A stretch of DNA of 64,000 nucleotides, taken from Desulfosporosinus sp. (GTDB lineage Bacteria > Bacillota > Desulfitobacteriia > Desulfitobacteriales > Desulfitobacteriaceae). The notes beneath the pieces were generated by a model that was not told the origin of the DNA, did no database searches, and worked only from the letters and a program-made list of their open reading frames with translations. Each line of letters opens with the position of its first letter. Position 1 is the stretch's first letter. The DNA lies in assembly GCA_003513495.1 (NCBI GenBank), contig DOPM01000041.1, positions 1-64,000 of the forward strand, in the 5' to 3' direction. Below are positions 26,788 through 34,068 of this stretch, piece by piece. The translations under genes were made by a program, and so were the position numbers.

Positions 26788-27474
26788 GTGAACCAGGCGA
26801 TGGGAGGACCAAAGTGCGACGAGTACCATTGTAATGTAAATAAGAGTTTTGCCAAATTAGAAGGATTTTGCTTGAAGAATCAAGAGAGTCTAAAAAAGAA
26901 AGCAATTCAAACCTTAGAAAGCCGTGGTTGTCACGTATTCTTAGTTTCCAATGCCGAGAAAGCAGTCGACAAAATAGCCGAAATAGCTCAATCAGGTAGA
27001 ATAGTTACTTGTCACGACCCCCAGATAGAAGCGCTCGGTATACACGAAAAATTGCAGAAAAGAGGAGTGAGGGTACAAGGTACGAATGTGGAGGGGTTTG
27101 AACGTGGTGAAATAAACCACGTCTGGTTGAAGATGCGGCAAGAAATTGCTGAGTCTGCTTTTGGCTTAACTGGGGTTCAGGCTGTGGTGGCCAATCACGG
27201 ATCTTTAATGCTCATGGATGAACGGGGCAGTGTTCATACCGTATCTGCACTTCCCTATAAACATATTGCTGTGGCAAAAGTCCAACAAATCGTTCCTGAT
27301 TTAGCTGATGCTATGATCGTTGCTCGTTCTGCGTCTTTAGGAAAGACAGATAGGAAACTTGTCCGATATATTTCAATTGTTACTGGACCTAGCTCAACTT
27401 CTGATATAGAAGGGAAAAATGTTCGTGGTATGCATGGGCCGAAAGAAGTTTACGTTATCCTAGTGGAAGAGTGA
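26788..27474 (+). CDS. LutC-like LUD-domain protein
   Basis: 228 residues from GTG 26788, about eight bases after GGAAGGGAG; GTG 26779 overlaps the previous stop but is only two bases from that site. A single LUD domain: GLTGVQAVVANHGSLMLMDE and the closing TGPSSTSDIEG...HGPKEVYVILVEE. Third Lut component and last gene of the 18360-27474 redox operon. LUD proteins support 2-hydroxyacid oxidation; the enzymatic role of LutC itself is not settled. Confidence 0.85.
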   Translation: MNQAMGGPKCDEYHCNVNKSFAKLEGFCLKNQESLKKKAIQTLESRGCHVFLVSNAEKAVDKIAEIAQSGRIVTCHDPQIEALGIHEKLQKRGVRVQGTNVEGFERGEINHVWLKMRQEIAESAFGLTGVQAVVANHGSLMLMDERGSVHTVSALPYKHIAVAKVQQIVPDLADAMIVARSASLGKTDRKLVRYISIVTGPSSTSDIEGKNVRGMHGPKEVYVILVEE

Positions 27475-27488
27475 GGGGTTAACGTCTC

Positions 27489-27543
27489 TGTATATGTGTA
27501 CAAAGTAAACATTGAAAAAGGATAATTGTATGGAATTTAGACA
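27489..27543 (+). promoter_or_regulatory. Candidate enhancer sites upstream of P5
   Basis: TGTATATGTGTACA (27489-27502) is a near-perfect palindrome, and TGTATGGAATTTAGACA (27527-27543) fits the 17-bp TGT-N11-ACA form. They lie 40-95 bp before P5. Confidence 0.45.
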
Positions 27544-27582
27544 TCGCTTTTCAAGGATGAGGTGTAAATAACTGGATTTAAG

Positions 27583-27598
27583 TGGCACAAATATTGCA
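27583..27598 (+). promoter_or_regulatory. Sigma-54-type promoter P5 (ABC receptor 1)
   Basis: TGGCACAAATATTGCA is an ideal -24/-12 match, identical to P7 at 33853. Predicted start near 27609 lies inside the left arm of the inverted repeat that follows, so a primary transcript would carry only part of the stem unless initiation is upstream. Confidence 0.88.
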
Positions 27599-27665
27599 AC
27601 GACATTATTTATTGGTTTATTTTGAATATTCAAAAGGTTCATAATAGACCAATAAATAATGTCGT
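27599..27665 (+). repeat. 23-bp inverted repeat around the P5 transcription start
   Basis: Left arm 27599-27621 and right arm 27643-27665 pair over 23 bp with a single G-U; the central 17 bp are perfect. The 21-base loop contains the palindrome GAATATTC. It directly abuts the -12 element of P5. It could be an operator, a DNA cruciform or a leader stem; there is no T-run. Confidence 0.75.
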
Positions 27666-27781
27666 ATTGTCATGCTTGTAGTCGTACAAAGGGGGGATGA
27701 ACTATTAAATCTTTGTAATGGCTAAAGAGTAGGGGGAAGACATGTAATACAGGAAAAGTGGGAAAGAGGTGCAAGATTTAA

Positions 27782-28984
27782 ATGAAACTGATAAAAAATT
27801 TATGGTTAGTAATATCTATAAGTGTTCTCCTGGTGGTCTCAGGTTGCGGCACTGAACCTACTGCCAGTGATACTGCGCCAACGGCTAGTACTGAGGTCAA
27901 AACCGTGAACATTGGGTATACCGGTCCCATGAGCGGGGGGGCTGCGTTATATGGGAAAGACGTAACCGACGGCTTAGATATGGCAGTAGAGGAGATTAAT
28001 GCCAAAGGACTCAATATTAACGGGCAAAAGTACAAAATAAATCTAATCAAGCTAGATGATCAATATATGCCAGATAAAGCAGCTACAAATGCACGAAGGC
28101 TCAGGGCTGAATATGAGACCCCCATTATCTTTATTCCACATAGTGGTGGTATTTTTGCCCTCCAACAATTTAATGAGACTGACGGTTTCGGCATAATGGC
28201 TTATACAAGTGAACCCAAAATTTCTAAAACAGGAAATAAATTAACACTCCAACTTCCTCCACCCAATGACCTATATCCTCACGAGTTTTCCAAAGTAGTT
28301 ATGGATAAATTCGGTAAAAAATTAGCCCTCATTCCCACAACAACCCAATACGGTAAAGATTGGAGCTCAATGATAATTCCTGCTTGGGAAAAGCTTGGTG
28401 GAACGATTGTTTCCAATAACCCAGTTGATTATAACAAAGAAGTAGATTTCAATACCTTTATCAGCAAGGCCTTAGCGGCAAAACCGGATGTGTTGTTTAT
28501 AGGCGGACCTTCTCAACCGACTGCTAAGGTTGTTAAACAAGCCAGACAACTCGGCTTCAAGGGCGGATTTATCGTCATGGACCAAGCTAAACTTGACCAA
28601 ATGGCTGATATTGTTCCGATGACAGACCTCGAAGGATCAGTGGGTGTTTGTCCCATCGCCAATTTTGATACCCCAGGAGCAGCTCCTTTCGTGGAACGGT
28701 ACAAAGCAAAGTATGCTGGTAAAATACCAGCTTCGGAGCAGACCTATAATTATGAACATATGATACTGCTTGCCAAAGGAATGGAAAAAGCCGGCAACGT
28801 TACAGATGCTACCAAGATTTTTGAGGGCATGAAGGGGGTTATGCCTCTAAGTGACCCCAGCCTGGTCCATACACTTTATGGCATTGGTCCCGGAGGTGCT
28901 TCAATGACGAATGGCGCTGGGATCGTTATAGAAAATGGGAAATTTAATAAACCTTTTGCTATTAAGAATCCGCTAAACCCTTAA
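27782..28984 (+). CDS. ABC transporter substrate-binding lipoprotein (LivK-like), receptor 1
   Basis: 400 residues. A lipoprotein signal peptide with lipobox ends at C22 (LLVVSGC), so it is anchored outside the membrane. The type I periplasmic-binding fold starts at IGYTGPMSGGAALYGKDV. Leucine/amide/short-chain-acid receptor family. About 300 bases of leader separate it from the redox operon and it has its own promoter P5. No permease is adjacent; livGF at the window start are candidate partners. Close paralogue at 39684. Confidence 0.9.
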   Translation: MKLIKNLWLVISISVLLVVSGCGTEPTASDTAPTASTEVKTVNIGYTGPMSGGAALYGKDVTDGLDMAVEEINAKGLNINGQKYKINLIKLDDQYMPDKAATNARRLRAEYETPIIFIPHSGGIFALQQFNETDGFGIMAYTSEPKISKTGNKLTLQLPPPNDLYPHEFSKVVMDKFGKKLALIPTTTQYGKDWSSMIIPAWEKLGGTIVSNNPVDYNKEVDFNTFISKALAAKPDVLFIGGPSQPTAKVVKQARQLGFKGGFIVMDQAKLDQMADIVPMTDLEGSVGVCPIANFDTPGAAPFVERYKAKYAGKIPASEQTYNYEHMILLAKGMEKAGNVTDATKIFEGMKGVMPLSDPSLVHTLYGIGPGGASMTNGAGIVIENGKFNKPFAIKNPLNP

Positions 28985-29027
28985 AAGTATTAAGGATTGG
29001 ATTTTATCCCGTAAAGTAATGTCAAGC

Positions 29028-29062
29028 AGATTTCCCCTGACTTGAATGGTTGGGGGAAATCT
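29028..29062 (+). terminator. Intergenic hairpin, repeated motif copy B
   Basis: AGATTTCCCC pairs perfectly with GGGGAAATCT around the 15-base loop TGACTTGAATGGTTG. The next bases are ACTTTAACT, not a T-run. Related to the hairpin at 9438-9466 with paired changes in the stem. Confidence 0.6.
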
Positions 29063-29127
29063 ACTTTAACTCCATTGGATGAGTTCTAATAAATTATCAA
29101 ATATTCCGGAGAAAGGGATGGTAAGTA

Positions 29128-30249
29128 ATGGGACACTTAACTTTAGCTAAGGATGAAGTGTATTTAGCACTTGCTCAACGGTTAGATAAGAATCCTGTGG
29201 GGGCCCCACTCAATCCAACTCTAATGCAAATCCTCCACATCATTTATTCACAAACTCAGGCTTTTATTGGGAGCAAGTTCCCGTTGGAAATAACCTCACT
29301 TAATCAGTTGTCAACCCTTACAGGTCTTAATCCCATCGAACTTAGGGAACACTTGAATTCTATGGCGAACAAAGGGCTGGTTATCGATTTTACCCGAAAT
29401 GGCGTTAGCTACTACATGCTATCCCCCCTGGTGATCGGTTTCTTTGAATATACATTTATGCGCGTGAACGAAACGTTACCGATGTATGAGTTAGCTCAGC
29501 TTTTCCATGCCTATCACAATGAACCTGGTGTGGTCCAAGAGTTCTACGGTTCCAATACGAAGTTTTTTCAGACGATGGCCTATGAAAGTTTATTACCTAA
29601 TGACGTTGAAACGGAAGTTTTATCTTATGAAAAGGCTTCCCAAATAATTAGGGATGCTGGTGGTGGTTCTCTAACGATGTGTTATTGTCGCCACCAGGCT
29701 GCCCACTTAGGTACAAAAACCTGTAATGCTCCAATTGAGGATGTGTGTACTTCTTTAGGGAATGCATCAGAATGGCTTATTAAACGCGGATTTGCACGTC
29801 CAGCCAGTATGGATGAATTACTAAGGGTTTTAGATAAGACTGAGGAACTGGGTCTGGTGCATTTAGCCGATAATGTTCAGAAAAACCCTGCCTATATATG
29901 TCATTGTTGTGGGTGTTGTTGTGGTGTGCTAAAAGCAACTAAGGAACATCGTTTTCTATCGGCTCAGCCGAGCAATTTCATGCCTCAGATAAACGAGGAT
30001 AAATGCAATGGCTGTGGGACGTGTGCAAAGAATTGTCACATTGAGGGGATTCGAGTATTGGAAAAAGTCCCTGGAGATAAGAAAAGCAAGAAGGCTAGGG
30101 TGATTGAGGACCTTTGCCTAGGCTGTGGGGTATGTGTGAAAAGTTGTAAACAAAATGCCTTAACCTTAGTACAGCGTAAAACGATTTACATTCCCCCGAA
30201 GAATAAAAAGGAACAAATGCAACGGATTGCTTTAGAAAAAGGCAAGTAA
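29128..30249 (+). CDS. Winged-helix protein fused to a cysteine-rich ferredoxin domain
   Basis: 373 residues. N-terminal region (about 10-120) looks like a winged helix (LNQLSTLTGLNPIELREHLNSMANKGLV). The middle holds CYCRHQAAHLGTKTC and the unusual CHCCGCCCG cluster. The C-terminus has two 4Fe-4S motifs (CNGCGTCAKNCH, CLGCGVCVKSC). It may be a redox sensor or an electron carrier with a degenerate DNA-binding fold. Its partner is not identified. Sits between receptor 1 and promoter P6. Confidence 0.75.
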   Translation: MGHLTLAKDEVYLALAQRLDKNPVGAPLNPTLMQILHIIYSQTQAFIGSKFPLEITSLNQLSTLTGLNPIELREHLNSMANKGLVIDFTRNGVSYYMLSPLVIGFFEYTFMRVNETLPMYELAQLFHAYHNEPGVVQEFYGSNTKFFQTMAYESLLPNDVETEVLSYEKASQIIRDAGGGSLTMCYCRHQAAHLGTKTCNAPIEDVCTSLGNASEWLIKRGFARPASMDELLRVLDKTEELGLVHLADNVQKNPAYICHCCGCCCGVLKATKEHRFLSAQPSNFMPQINEDKCNGCGTCAKNCHIEGIRVLEKVPGDKKSKKARVIEDLCLGCGVCVKSCKQNALTLVQRKTIYIPPKNKKEQMQRIALEKGK

Positions 30250-30262
30250 AGCAGGGTTAGTT

Positions 30263-30278
30263 TGGTATGGTTTTTGCA
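30263..30278 (+). promoter_or_regulatory. Sigma-54-type promoter P6 (4-hydroxybutyryl-CoA dehydratase)
   Basis: TGGTATGGTTTTTGCA has exact GG-N10-GC spacing and -12 TTGCA. It starts 14 bases after the previous stop. Predicted start near 30289 gives a leader of about 175 bases. No clear TGT-N11-ACA site was seen. Confidence 0.72.
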
Positions 30279-30288
30279 ATATAACTTT

Positions 30289-30450
30289 TAAAGAATTTTC
30301 TAATTATTGCGGGAGTAGAACCCGGTACTCTGCTGAGGTGTTAATAGTATCAGGTGCGCCGAAGCCCATTATTCTTTAGAGCCCCTCGTTGTGACGGAGG
30401 TAGGTTCCTAAATTGAAGATTTGGTCAGAATAGGAGTTCATTAAATTAAA
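30289..30450 (+). other. Long, structured-looking leader of the abfD gene
   Basis: The stretch is richer in G and C than other leaders here and offers several short helices: GAGTA/TACTC near 30313-30330, CTGA/TCAG near 30332-30353, and CCTC-GT/AC-GAGG near 30383-30400. I could not match it to a riboswitch class I know (lysine, glycine, SAM, TPP, THF, cobalamin, glutamine were considered). It may be an unclassified regulatory RNA or simply a leader. Confidence 0.35.
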
Positions 30451-30464
30451 GGAGGGTTATTGAA

Positions 30465-31943
30465 TTGAGAACAAAAGCACAATATATCGAGGGATTAAGT
30501 AAGAAAAATAAAAATCTTTATTTTAACGGTGAGAAAATAGATCGGCTTGATGAGCGCCAACAAGGGGCAATCAACGTCATGGGTTTATCCTTCGATGCGG
30601 CCTGGGACCCCGCGACTAAGGACCTTTTTACAGCAACGTCCCATATCACTGGGGAAACCATCAACCGCTTTAACCACATTCACCAAAGCGTTGACGATTT
30701 GCACAAGAAGCAAGACATGACTCGTATGTTAAGCCACAAGGTGGGGGGGTGTATCCAACGGTGCATGGGTGTAGATGCCGCTAACGCTATTAATGCAGTG
30801 TCTTACGAAGCACAAAAATCCCCTGATGCCAAAACCGCGTATCATGATAACTGGCTAAAGTGGTTGGAACGCTTTCAGAATGAAGACTTAGTAGCTAGCT
30901 GTGCACAGACTGACGTCAAAGGTGAGCGCCTAAAACGACCCGCGGAGCAGACCGATCCAGACATGTACGTTCACGTTGTTGAAGAACGCAGCGACGGGAT
31001 TATTGTCCGAGGTGCCAAGGTTCATATTTCCGAGGCTTCAATCTCGGACGAGATTCTAGTAGTACCGAACAGGGCACTAAAAAAAGGTGAAGAGGCCTAT
31101 GCAGTTTGCTTCGCAATTCCTTCAGACTATGAAGGTATTAAACAGGTTGTCCATTTACATGGTAGTCGTAAGCGTGAGTATTATAAAAGGGGAATTGATA
31201 CTGGTTACACAGATTCGTATATCATCTTTGAGGATTGTTTTGTTCCTTGGGAACGTGTGTTTCTCTGTGGGGAAACCCAGCATGGTGGTCTAACTGCTCT
31301 GCTGTTTGCCCTCTTTCATCGGCACTCCTACTCTGGCTGTAAGCCAGCCACACTTGACTATGTCATCGGTTTAGCGGCTCTGGCAGCAGAAATTAACGGC
31401 ATTGAGAAGACTCCACATGTGCGCGAACTGTTATCTAAGCTAATCATGACTGGTGAACTCGGATACGCAGCCGGCTACACGGCTTCAGCTCTAGGTAAGC
31501 CAGAAGTCTACATGCCAGGCATGGGTCTTGTACCCTATGGACCTGGTAACTATATCCCAAACTCCATCTATGCCAACGTCGGAAGGTGTCTAACTGGTGA
31601 GGCAGTATTCCATGAACAAGAGATCCTTTGTGATATCGCAGGGGGGTTGCCTGCTACTTTCCCCTTTGAAAAGGATTTAGCCAACCCTGAAACCAAACAT
31701 TTATTGGAGAAGTACCTCAACCGGAACCCGAGAATCCCCATTGAGGAGCAAATTAAATTTTGGATGACGTTTATCGACTTCGGCCTCTCTGGATCTGCAG
31801 GAACTGCCCAATATGGTGCATATCATGGTGGTGGTTCTCCAATCATGGAACAGATCGCTATTACTTCCCAGTATGACATAGAGGCCAAAAAGGATATTGT
31901 GAGGGCTATTGCCGGAATGACGCCTAGGTCGAAAAAGCAGTAA
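30465..31943 (+). CDS. abfD: 4-hydroxybutyryl-CoA dehydratase/vinylacetyl-CoA isomerase
   Basis: 492 residues, TTG start after GGAGGG. Member of the 4-hydroxyphenylacetate-3-hydroxylase fold with the cluster ligands of the dehydratase conserved: C96 and C100 (CIQRCMGVDA), H285 and C292 with Y289 in HRHSYSGC, matching C99, C103, H292, Y296 and C299 of the Clostridium aminobutyricum enzyme. It converts 4-hydroxybutyryl-CoA to crotonyl-CoA using FAD and a 4Fe-4S cluster. Oxygen-sensitive in known cases. Followed by a carboxyltransferase gene. Confidence 0.9.
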   Translation: MRTKAQYIEGLSKKNKNLYFNGEKIDRLDERQQGAINVMGLSFDAAWDPATKDLFTATSHITGETINRFNHIHQSVDDLHKKQDMTRMLSHKVGGCIQRCMGVDAANAINAVSYEAQKSPDAKTAYHDNWLKWLERFQNEDLVASCAQTDVKGERLKRPAEQTDPDMYVHVVEERSDGIIVRGAKVHISEASISDEILVVPNRALKKGEEAYAVCFAIPSDYEGIKQVVHLHGSRKREYYKRGIDTGYTDSYIIFEDCFVPWERVFLCGETQHGGLTALLFALFHRHSYSGCKPATLDYVIGLAALAAEINGIEKTPHVRELLSKLIMTGELGYAAGYTASALGKPEVYMPGMGLVPYGPGNYIPNSIYANVGRCLTGEAVFHEQEILCDIAGGLPATFPFEKDLANPETKHLLEKYLNRNPRIPIEEQIKFWMTFIDFGLSGSAGTAQYGAYHGGGSPIMEQIAITSQYDIEAKKDIVRAIAGMTPRSKKQ

Positions 31944-31982
31944 TACGAGAGACTCTCAAGAGGTTCCAGAGGGGGTTATAAA

Positions 31983-33536
31983 GTGAATTGGCAACCCGAG
32001 GTTGACGAATTACACAGACGAGAACAATTAGCTAAACTAATGGGAGGAGAAGAGCGGGTCGCTAAGCATCGAGCCCAAGGTAAGTTGACGGTGAGAGAGA
32101 GAATCGACCAACTCCTTGATCAAGGTACGTTTCATGAAACGGGGGCTCTGGCTGGGAAAGCAATTTATGAGGAAGGCAAGATGACGGATTTCCGTCCAGC
32201 TAATTTTGTCCTGGGTACGGGTCGTATTGAGGGGCGTAAAGTTGTGGTTGGAGGGGATGATTTTACCGTACGCGGTGGAGCTGCAGATGGGTCAGTCCGA
32301 GGTAAGCAGGAGTATGCAGAGCGTATGGCTCATGACCTTAAAATCCCTATAGTACGTTTTGTGGATGGCACTGGGGGCGGAGGAAGCGTTAAATTCTTGT
32401 CCAATGAAGGGTATACGTATGTCCCAGTGAACCCTGCTTGGGACTTGGTGGTCGCAAACCTTGGTCGTATCCCAGTGGTAGCAGCCTGTCTCGGATCAAT
32501 AGCGGGATTAGGCGCCGCTAGGGTCGTTACCTCCCACTTCTCAGTGATGGTGGAAAGTAATTCCCAGGTGATGGTGGCGGGTCCGCCTGTTGTAAAATTC
32601 GGGACAGGAGAAGAATTAACGAAAGAGGAACTGGGAGGGGTCCTTGTTCACAGGGCCAGCGGGGTTGTCGATAATGTAGTTAAATCAGAACAGGAGGCTT
32701 TTCAACAAATTAGAACGTTTCTTTCCTATTTGCCGTCCAATGTATGGCAGCTTCCGCCCGTTATAGCTTCAACCGACGATCCTCAGCGTAAAGAGGAAAA
32801 ATTACTCGCTGTAATTCCGCGCAATCGAAGGCGACCCTATAAGATCAGGGAAATATTGCCCATGATTTTTGATCAAGGCTCTTTATTCGAAATGGGACGT
32901 TTTTATGGTGCCGGTACAGTGACGATGCTGGCACGCTTAGAGGGTCATCCAGTAGGTGTAATCGCCCCTGATCCCTTTATACGAGGTGGAGGGCTTACTG
33001 ATAAAGGAGCTGACAAATTAGAACGATTTGTGGATCTTTGCCAAACATTTCATTTGCCCATTGTTAATCTGGTGGATCAACCTGGAATGGATATAGGTTT
33101 GAATGCAGAAAAACGAGGGACAATTCGAAGAGGTGCTCGAGCTATAGCCGCTATCTACCAAGCTACAGTACCTATGCTTGAAGTTATATTGAGACGAGTT
33201 TTCGGTGTGGGTGGAGCAGGTATGATCAATGGGCACACTCTTCATTTACGTTACGCTTGGCCGTCGGGTGACTGGGGCTCCCTTCCTTTAGAGGGAGGAG
33301 TCCAAGTAGCCTATCGGCGGGAGTTAGAGGCCAGTCCAGATCCAGAAGCTCTTCTTAAGGAAATTATGGCTGGTATGGAATCCGTTCGTTCACCCTTTCG
33401 CACAGCCGAAGCTTTTGGTATTGAAGAGATTATTGACCCTCGCGAAACTCGACCACTTCTTTGCGAATGGGTGAGGGATGCTTATGCCCTATTACCAGAA
33501 CTATTGGGTCCCTATCAACATGCCATGCGACCATAA
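31983..33536 (+). CDS. Acyl-CoA carboxylase/decarboxylase carboxyltransferase subunit
   Basis: 517 residues, GTG start after AGAGGGGG. Two crotonase-like carboxyltransferase halves; LTVRERIDQLLDQGTFHE near the start, DGTGGGGSVKFL, and DQPGMDIGLNAEKRG in the C half. Family members act on propionyl-, methylmalonyl-, glutaconyl- or 3-methylcrotonyl-CoA. No biotin carboxylase, biotin carrier or membrane decarboxylase gene lies in the window. With abfD, a crotonyl-CoA/glutaconyl-CoA step is one possibility. Confidence 0.85.
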   Translation: MNWQPEVDELHRREQLAKLMGGEERVAKHRAQGKLTVRERIDQLLDQGTFHETGALAGKAIYEEGKMTDFRPANFVLGTGRIEGRKVVVGGDDFTVRGGAADGSVRGKQEYAERMAHDLKIPIVRFVDGTGGGGSVKFLSNEGYTYVPVNPAWDLVVANLGRIPVVAACLGSIAGLGAARVVTSHFSVMVESNSQVMVAGPPVVKFGTGEELTKEELGGVLVHRASGVVDNVVKSEQEAFQQIRTFLSYLPSNVWQLPPVIASTDDPQRKEEKLLAVIPRNRRRPYKIREILPMIFDQGSLFEMGRFYGAGTVTMLARLEGHPVGVIAPDPFIRGGGLTDKGADKLERFVDLCQTFHLPIVNLVDQPGMDIGLNAEKRGTIRRGARAIAAIYQATVPMLEVILRRVFGVGGAGMINGHTLHLRYAWPSGDWGSLPLEGGVQVAYRRELEASPDPEALLKEIMAGMESVRSPFRTAEAFGIEEIIDPRETRPLLCEWVRDAYALLPELLGPYQHAMRP

Positions 33537-33569
33537 TTTTTCGAAGCGCTTGGCTGTAGAAGTTATGTA

Positions 33570-33612
33570 AAGAAAAGAACTAATTCAATAAAACTGGATT
33601 AGTTCTTTTCTT
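33570..33612 (+). terminator. Terminator after the carboxyltransferase gene
   Basis: AAGAAAAGAACTAAT pairs perfectly with ATTAGTTCTTTTCTT over 15 bp around 13 bases. The A-run/T-run symmetry means it could work on both strands. Confidence 0.8.
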
Positions 33613-33674
33613 GATATACATAGATTTACTTGATTTTTAGACTACTTTAATTTTAAAAACAAAGCAATGCTAAA

Positions 33675-33714
33675 TGTATACATTGAATACACGGTATTCG
33701 ATATATTGTCTACA
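33675..33714 (+). promoter_or_regulatory. Candidate enhancer sites upstream of P7
   Basis: TGTATACATTGAATACA (33675-33691) is a TGTA-N9-TACA 17-mer. TGTCTACA at 33707 begins 32 bp further on, a degraded second site. The first ends about 160 bp before P7. Confidence 0.55.
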
Positions 33715-33852
33715 TAATAAATAATATCATCCAGTTGTGAGGACTCTTTCTTCTACTTTTTAAAAACTTAATGATGTACATTACCGCCGAGTTCGAATGA
33801 AACCGTTACTAGAATTTTTCATAAGAATATGGGCTAGAAATTGTTATTCAGG

Positions 33853-33868
33853 TGGCACAAATATTGCA
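33853..33868 (+). promoter_or_regulatory. Sigma-54-type promoter P7 (acyl-CoA ligase operon)
   Basis: TGGCACAAATATTGCA, identical over all 16 bases to P5. Predicted start near 33879. The 190-base leader holds GAATATTC at 33987-33994 and a possible 16-codon frame at 33915. Confidence 0.88.
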
Positions 33869-33914
33869 AAGATAAGTGTTAGATAGCTATTCTTAATATT
33901 TCAAAGGAAAAGAG

Positions 33915-33965
33915 GTGTTCTTATTACTTTTTGGCAATGACCAAAGTGGATGTGAAATAAGCTAA
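33915..33965 (+). other. Possible 16-residue leader peptide
   Basis: GTG start six bases after AAAGGA, encoding MFLLLFGNDQSGCEIS then TAA, within the P7 leader. Nothing like it is recognised; it could be chance in AT-rich sequence. Confidence 0.2.
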
Positions 33966-34068
33966 AATTTTTATATAAATAATTCAGAATATTCATAAAA
34001 TCATAATAATGATAGGGGTTTATATTCAATTTACAATAGCCAATTTATTAAAGGCACGGTGATGCTAG

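Noticed and set aside
30337..30378. Short frame GTG to TAG in the abfD leader as a leader peptide
   Set aside because: No ribosome site, no amino-acid bias, and it is expected by chance.
30289..30450. Known riboswitch in the abfD leader (lysine or glutamine class)
   Set aside because: Isolated matches (GCCGAAGC, GACGGAGGTAGG) occur but the required helices and order of these classes are not present.
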